NCBI GenBank assembly: GCA_020634315.1
Contig: JACKBV010000003.1
Location: 186,001 to 250,000, forward strand
Reading direction: 5' to 3'
Origin: Ardenticatenaceae bacterium
GTDB taxonomy: Bacteria > Chloroflexota > Anaerolineae > Promineifilales > Promineifilaceae
DNA length: 64,000 bases
Made by a program: the position numbers and the translations under genes. The notes under the pieces are model-generated. The model was not told the origin of the DNA and searched no databases. It saw only the letters and a list, made by a program, of their open reading frames with translations. Shown in pieces: positions 59,955-64,000 of the stretch (the stretch's first letter is position 1; the number at the start of each line of letters is the position of its first letter).

Positions 59955-62900
59955 GTGTTAAACCGTATCATGAATCGTTCTCGTATTCTTTATGGTGTCT
60001 TTTTGTTACTCGCCATTGTGTTTTTACAAGTTGGCCGTCCGGCGCTGGCTGACACGGTGGATGAGGCACGCGATGCAGGGATTCTGGCTGTTTCAGGGGA
60101 AACGGCCGTTAACAGTGTCATCACCGTCGAAACCACCGCCCTCTCGCCCACATCGGCCGGCGATCCCAACGACGGCGCTTGTGACCTGCGCGAAGCGATG
60201 CAGGCCGCTGTCACCGCCAACGATACCGGCCATGCCACCCAATTCAACGAATGTCAGGCCAGCCCCGGCCCCACCTTCATCACCTTCGCCGCCAACGTTG
60301 CCGGGCAAACCATCACCCTCGCCCCTGGCGACGACATTCTCCCCTTCGTCGATCACGAAATGACCATTACCGGCCCCATCACCCTCAGCGGTGGTGGCAC
60401 ACCCGCCTCAAACCCACCCGCACAAAACTGGGACAGCCGCCTCTTCCGCACTGCTGGCGGCGGCACGCTCACGCTGGTGGAAATGACCTTGAAGAACGGG
60501 TTCACCGTCGGTGGCGGCGGCATCATCTTGGGCAGCAGCAACTCCACCATCAACCTCATCGGCGTTTCCATGATGGACAACACCGTTTATGGCGATGGCG
60601 GCGCAATCAATACAGACGGAACGCTTAACATTCTCCTCAGCAATTTCAGCAACAACATTGCCCTGGGGCGCAGCGCCAGCGATTACACCAACAATGGCGG
60701 TACCGGCTACGGTGGCGCTATTTTCATTAGTGGGCCTGGCAGCCTGACCGTTTCTCTCTCCAATTTTAGCGGCAACACAGCCAATAAAGGCGGTGGGGCT
60801 ATTGCCGTTTACCAGGGAACGCACGTTGACATTTCCGATACAAACTTTGCCGGGAACGTCGCCCAGGCAGACACCATCAATGATGCGCTGGCCGGTGGTG
60901 GCGCACTCTACAACTACCATGGCAGTGTGAGCATTGCCCGTTCGCCTTTCAATGGCAACGTCACCACCAATGGTTTTGGTGGCGCTATTTTTAACAATTT
61001 AAGCGCAGAAGAACTGGCAATCAGTGACAGCTCCTTCAATGCGAATGTTTCCGGCGATGCCAACACCGTCGGTCGTGGTGGCGCTATCTACACCGAAGAA
61101 GATGCCACCATTACCCGCAGCACATTTAACGCCAACGTTGTATTGGGCGATGGCTTTGGCGGCGCAATCACCAATAATCGCGCGGCGGTGCTGCAAATCA
61201 CCAACAGCACGTTCCTGGCTAACGCCGTTGTCGATGGCCTCAGCGCTGCCGGGAAGGGTGGGGCTATTGCCAACATCGACAACCCATACCCGGTCAGCTC
61301 CGACAGCACTGTCGAACTGCGCAATGTCACCATCAGCGAAAACAAAGCGCAAACAGGTGGCGGCATTTACAACGAAGAGGCCATCAAGCTGTGGAATACC
61401 ATCATTGACGAAGGCACCATTGGCAGTGGGGGAACCTGTGCTGGCGATGCGCCGGAAGATAAGGGACACAATTTGCAAAATCCGGGTACAGCTTGCGGCG
61501 CGAGCATCACCAGCAGCGATCCTGATCTGGACGTGCCCACATTTAACGGTGGCGCCTTGGCAACCCTTGTCAGCCGCCTGCCGAAGGATGGCAGCCCGGC
61601 CGTTGACGCTGGCGACAATGCTGTGTGCAATGGCCCGCTGGTGAACAAGGAAGACCAACGCGGCAGCGCCCGCCCCAAAGATGGCAATGGCGATCTCACC
61701 GACACATGTGATATTGGCGCGACAGAAGCAGGAACGGCCGCTCCCGGTTTTGGCTCTGATCCCGTGCAGCCAGGCCCGTTGGCGTTTGGCAATGCCACTC
61801 CTGGTGCGCCAGCCAATTACACCTTGCACATCATCGAGACGGGCAATCGTGAATTGACGGTTGCGGGCAGCATTAGCGGCCCCGATGCCGCCGATTTTAG
61901 CATCAGCAGTATGATGCCTATCGTTATGCCTGATGGCGCTCCCAATTATTCGCTGCAACTGGTGTGTGATCCGGTGAGCGCGGCGGCGGGCACGCGCACG
62001 GCTACCCTCACCCTGACCACCAACGATTCCGACAATTTGCAGGTGGATTATGATCTGACCTGTACCGTTCCTGCTGTGCCGACTGCTGGTTTTGGCTCTT
62101 ATCCGGAAGCGCCCGGCCCTCTTGATTTTGGCTCGCTGCCGGTTGGTATGTCAGGCTCGTTGTATATTGAACTGCGCGAAACGGGCAATGCGACGCTTTC
62201 GTTGTCGAATTACACAATATCAGGCCCGAATGCGGCTGAATTTTTGATGGCTGCTCCTGTGACCAGTATTCCGGATGGCGCAGCGCCTGTGTCTCATCTG
62301 GTTACATGTAATCCGACGGAGACTGGTTTACGCACGGCGACGTTGAGTATCAGTACCAATGATCCAGCCTGGCCGGTTGCGGAATATGACCTGGTGTGTA
62401 TGGGAACGGCCGTTCAGCCGCCATTCCTGCCCACACCGGGACAGGCCTTACTTGCCGGGTACAGCGCGGGCAACGTTGGCCCCTACGGCGTTGCCGTTAG
62501 CCCGGACAGCCGCTTCGTTTACGTCACCGATTATGGCGATAATTTGGTGGTGTCCTATGAACGTAACGACTTGGGTGGCCTGGAACTGTCGCGCGTTTAC
62601 GAGAATAACAGCGATGGTATTACCGACATGGTGCAGCCTGTCTTTACGACTATCAGCCCAGACGGCCGTAACCTGTATGTCGCCGCGAGCAGTGGCAATG
62701 CCGTCATCGCTTTCCAACGCGATGTAGACAGCGGCGAGTTGACCTTCCTCAGCAGCGTTGTGGAAGGCGACGGGTATGGCTGTTTCCCCGCTCCTTGCGC
62801 GGGTTTCATTGATGGCTTGGAAGGTGCATACGGCGTAAAGGTTAGCCCAGACGGCCGTTTCGTCTACGTCACCGGCATCAGTGACGACTCCATCGTCGTT

Positions 62901-64000
62901 TTGCGCCGTAACACCAACAGCGGCGATCTGCGCTCCTTATTCTCAGGGGCCAACTTTGTGCAATCTTATATTGGCGCGGAGCTGAACGGTGCGCGTGGCC
63001 TGACGATTAGCCCAGATGGTTTGCACCTGTACGTTGCCAGTTATCTGGCCGATACCATGACCGCCTTTAGCCGCGATCCGAACAGCGGCGAGGTGACGTT
63101 TGTGCAGACGCATCAGGATGGTGACATCATCAGCGTCAGCCCATTGGTCATTCTGGACGGGTTGGATGGGGCGACCAATGTCGTCGTCAGCCCGGATGGC
63201 GCTTATGTTTATGTGACCGGGCGGGTGGATAATGCCGTGACGTACTTTCACCGTAATGCGCTGACCGGCGAGACTGAGTTTATGGGCAGTTATGACGATG
63301 ACCTGGGCAGCGGCAATGGGTTAGGCGGGGCTTTCGGGTTGGCACTCAGCCCGGATGGACACACCCTGTATGCGACTGGCTATGATGATGATGATGTCGC
63401 TGTTTTTGATCGTGATCTGACGCATGGCTGGTTGACGCCTGTGCAATCGGCGACGCAGCCAGAATTGGATGGAGCGGTGGCGGTTGCGGCTGCACCAGAT
63501 GGAACGGCCGTTTACGCTGCCGGTTATCTGCAAAATCGTATTGTCACCTTGCGCAAGGCAAATCCTGCGCCACAAATCGACGCACTGCTGCCTGCTTCGG
63601 CGGCTGGTGGTGATGCCGGTTTCACCCTTGCCATTCGCGGGCAAAACTTCCTGCCCGGTTCGCAGGTGCGTTGGAACGGCGTGGGGCGCGAGACAACCTA
63701 CATCAGCCCGACAGAACTGCAAATTGCCGTATCTGCCGCCGATTTGCCCACCGATACATCTGTGACAAGCGCTTCTGTGATGGTGTTTACGCCAACGCCG
63801 GGCGGCGGTTCGGCCGTGACTGATTTCACCATTACGCATGGCGGTGATTTGCCAATCCCCTCGATTGACAGTATCAGCCCACAAAGTTTGCCTGCCGGAG
63901 CCAGTAGTGCCACGCTCACGATTCAGGGCACCAACTTCTTGCCGGCCGTGCAGGTGTTGTGGAATGGCGCACCGCGCCCCACCACGTATGTCAGCAGCAG
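59955..64000 (+). CDS. Exported beta-helix / beta-propeller / IPT protein (partial, 3' end beyond window)
   Basis: At least 1348 residues; no stop occurs before the window ends. The start is GTG at 59955 with AAGGAG seven bases upstream; an ATG at 59970 is too far from that site. Signal peptide LYGVFLLLAIVFLQVGRPALA. Order: CSLREA-like segment (ACDLREAMQAA, near 80); a beta-helix with GGAIFNNLSAEELAISDSSF-type turns (to about 520); CSLREA end (DQRGSARPKDGNGDLTDTCD); two choice-of-anchor D/ASH-like domains (PLAFGNATPGAPANYTL, PLDFGSLPVGMSGSLYI; about 595-815); a YVTN-type seven-bladed propeller with repeated SPDGRFVYVTG (about 830-1200); and IPT/TIG domains (NPAPQIDALLPASAAGG onwards). Probably a surface adhesin. 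Confidence 0.88.
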   Translation, partial: MLNRIMNRSRILYGVFLLLAIVFLQVGRPALADTVDEARDAGILAVSGETAVNSVITVETTALSPTSAGDPNDGACDLREAMQAAVTANDTGHATQFNECQASPGPTFITFAANVAGQTITLAPGDDILPFVDHEMTITGPITLSGGGTPASNPPAQNWDSRLFRTAGGGTLTLVEMTLKNGFTVGGGGIILGSSNSTINLIGVSMMDNTVYGDGGAINTDGTLNILLSNFSNNIALGRSASDYTNNGGTGYGGAIFISGPGSLTVSLSNFSGNTANKGGGAIAVYQGTHVDISDTNFAGNVAQADTINDALAGGGALYNYHGSVSIARSPFNGNVTTNGFGGAIFNNLSAEELAISDSSFNANVSGDANTVGRGGAIYTEEDATITRSTFNANVVLGDGFGGAITNNRAAVLQITNSTFLANAVVDGLSAAGKGGAIANIDNPYPVSSDSTVELRNVTISENKAQTGGGIYNEEAIKLWNTIIDEGTIGSGGTCAGDAPEDKGHNLQNPGTACGASITSSDPDLDVPTFNGGALATLVSRLPKDGSPAVDAGDNAVCNGPLVNKEDQRGSARPKDGNGDLTDTCDIGATEAGTAAPGFGSDPVQPGPLAFGNATPGAPANYTLHIIETGNRELTVAGSISGPDAADFSISSMMPIVMPDGAPNYSLQLVCDPVSAAAGTRTATLTLTTNDSDNLQVDYDLTCTVPAVPTAGFGSYPEAPGPLDFGSLPVGMSGSLYIELRETGNATLSLSNYTISGPNAAEFLMAAPVTSIPDGAAPVSHLVTCNPTETGLRTATLSISTNDPAWPVAEYDLVCMGTAVQPPFLPTPGQALLAGYSAGNVGPYGVAVSPDSRFVYVTDYGDNLVVSYERNDLGGLELSRVYENNSDGITDMVQPVFTTISPDGRNLYVAASSGNAVIAFQRDVDSGELTFLSSVVEGDGYGCFPAPCAGFIDGLEGAYGVKVSPDGRFVYVTGISDDSIVVLRRNTNSGDLRSLFSGANFVQSYIGAELNGARGLTISPDGLHLYVASYLADTMTAFSRDPNSGEVTFVQTHQDGDIISVSPLVILDGLDGATNVVVSPDGAYVYVTGRVDNAVTYFHRNALTGETEFMGSYDDDLGSGNGLGGAFGLALSPDGHTLYATGYDDDDVAVFDRDLTHGWLTPVQSATQPELDGAVAVAAAPDGTAVYAAGYLQNRIVTLRKANPAPQIDALLPASAAGGDAGFTLAIRGQNFLPGSQVRWNGVGRETTYISPTELQIAVSAADLPTDTSVTSASVMVFTPTPGGGSAVTDFTITHGGDLPIPSIDSISPQSLPAGASSATLTIQGTNFLPAVQVLWNGAPRPTTYVSS

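Larger units (their letters stand above)
176..63512. repeat. Dispersed octamer palindrome ACGGCCGT (HIP1-like)
   Basis: I counted about 85 exact copies by eye, on average one per 750 bp, in genes, linkers and intergenic DNA. A random 64-kb sequence of similar composition would hold one or two by my rough estimate. Flanks favour A/T symmetry, giving AAACGGCCGTTT and the 16-mer GGAAACGGCCGTTTCC. In genes it is translated as ETAVS, NGRF or TAV. Confidence 0.95.

Noticed and set aside
1..64000. tRNA or rRNA genes
   Set aside because: I looked for T-loop (GGTTCGAATCC-like) and rRNA signatures and saw none; a covariance-model scan would settle it.

Overview
The window looks like a chromosomal segment of a Chloroflexota bacterium, most likely an Anaerolineae-type filament. 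This is inferred from gene content and not from a marker gene: very large secreted CSLREA/beta-helix proteins, an AAA/TPR adenylate-cyclase-like protein, a BTAD/NB-ARC/TPR regulator, many two-component and ABC systems, and secreted proteins ending in LPxxxR-type tails. No rRNA or tRNA gene was recognised. About 43 protein genes are supported; the last runs off the right edge.

Layout. 0.2-13.7 kb (minus strand): an HD-domain protein, a 1340-residue double cyclase/ATPase/TPR protein and a 2855-residue exported protein that combines LamG, CSLREA/beta-helix, an 18-bp-period hexapeptide array, a caspase/gingipain-like domain, calcium-binding type-3 repeats and PKD. 14-22 kb: a plasmid- or phage-like island with a HTH-containing unknown protein, two tandem promoter-to-terminator non-coding transcription units, an ATPase_2/DUF234 ATPase with large palindromes upstream, an AMMECR1 protein, parA-parB, a 54-bp palindrome and a phage antirepressor-like gene. 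22-26.7 kb: GNAT, glutamine-dependent NAD synthetase and a P1/DmpA-type peptidase.

26.7-40.3 kb is a signalling and export block: hybrid PAS kinase; a MacAB-type exporter with a glycine-rich lipoprotein, followed by its probable two-component system; a DrrAB-type ABC exporter; and a convergent NarL-type two-component pair. 40.5-44.9 kb holds a dienelactone-hydrolase-like enzyme, two DinB-like proteins separated by a palindromic repeat block, an AlkZ/YcaQ-like winged-helix protein and a membrane protein. 45-49 kb has a DUF4157 injection-system-type effector with a small downstream partner, a 21-bp minisatellite and a nucleotidyltransferase. 49-55.8 kb has PadR/polyferredoxin with paired operators, a small protein, two GNATs, and the BTAD regulator. 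56-64 kb encodes exported proteins, a lipoprotein and a single-domain globin, ending in a partial beta-helix/beta-propeller protein.

Three DNA-level systems stand out. First, the octamer palindrome ACGGCCGT occurs roughly 85 times, within genes and between them, resembling cyanobacterial HIP1. Second, a family of 60-65-nt hairpins (13-bp stem, mostly followed by a T-run) sits mostly directly before the ribosome-binding site of genes in sense orientation, and two further hairpins with different stems have a similar layout; this suggests a cis-acting attenuator family or a mobile hairpin. Third, two adjacent small-RNA units at 15.39-15.80 kb each have a consensus promoter, a closed multi-hairpin core and an intrinsic terminator.
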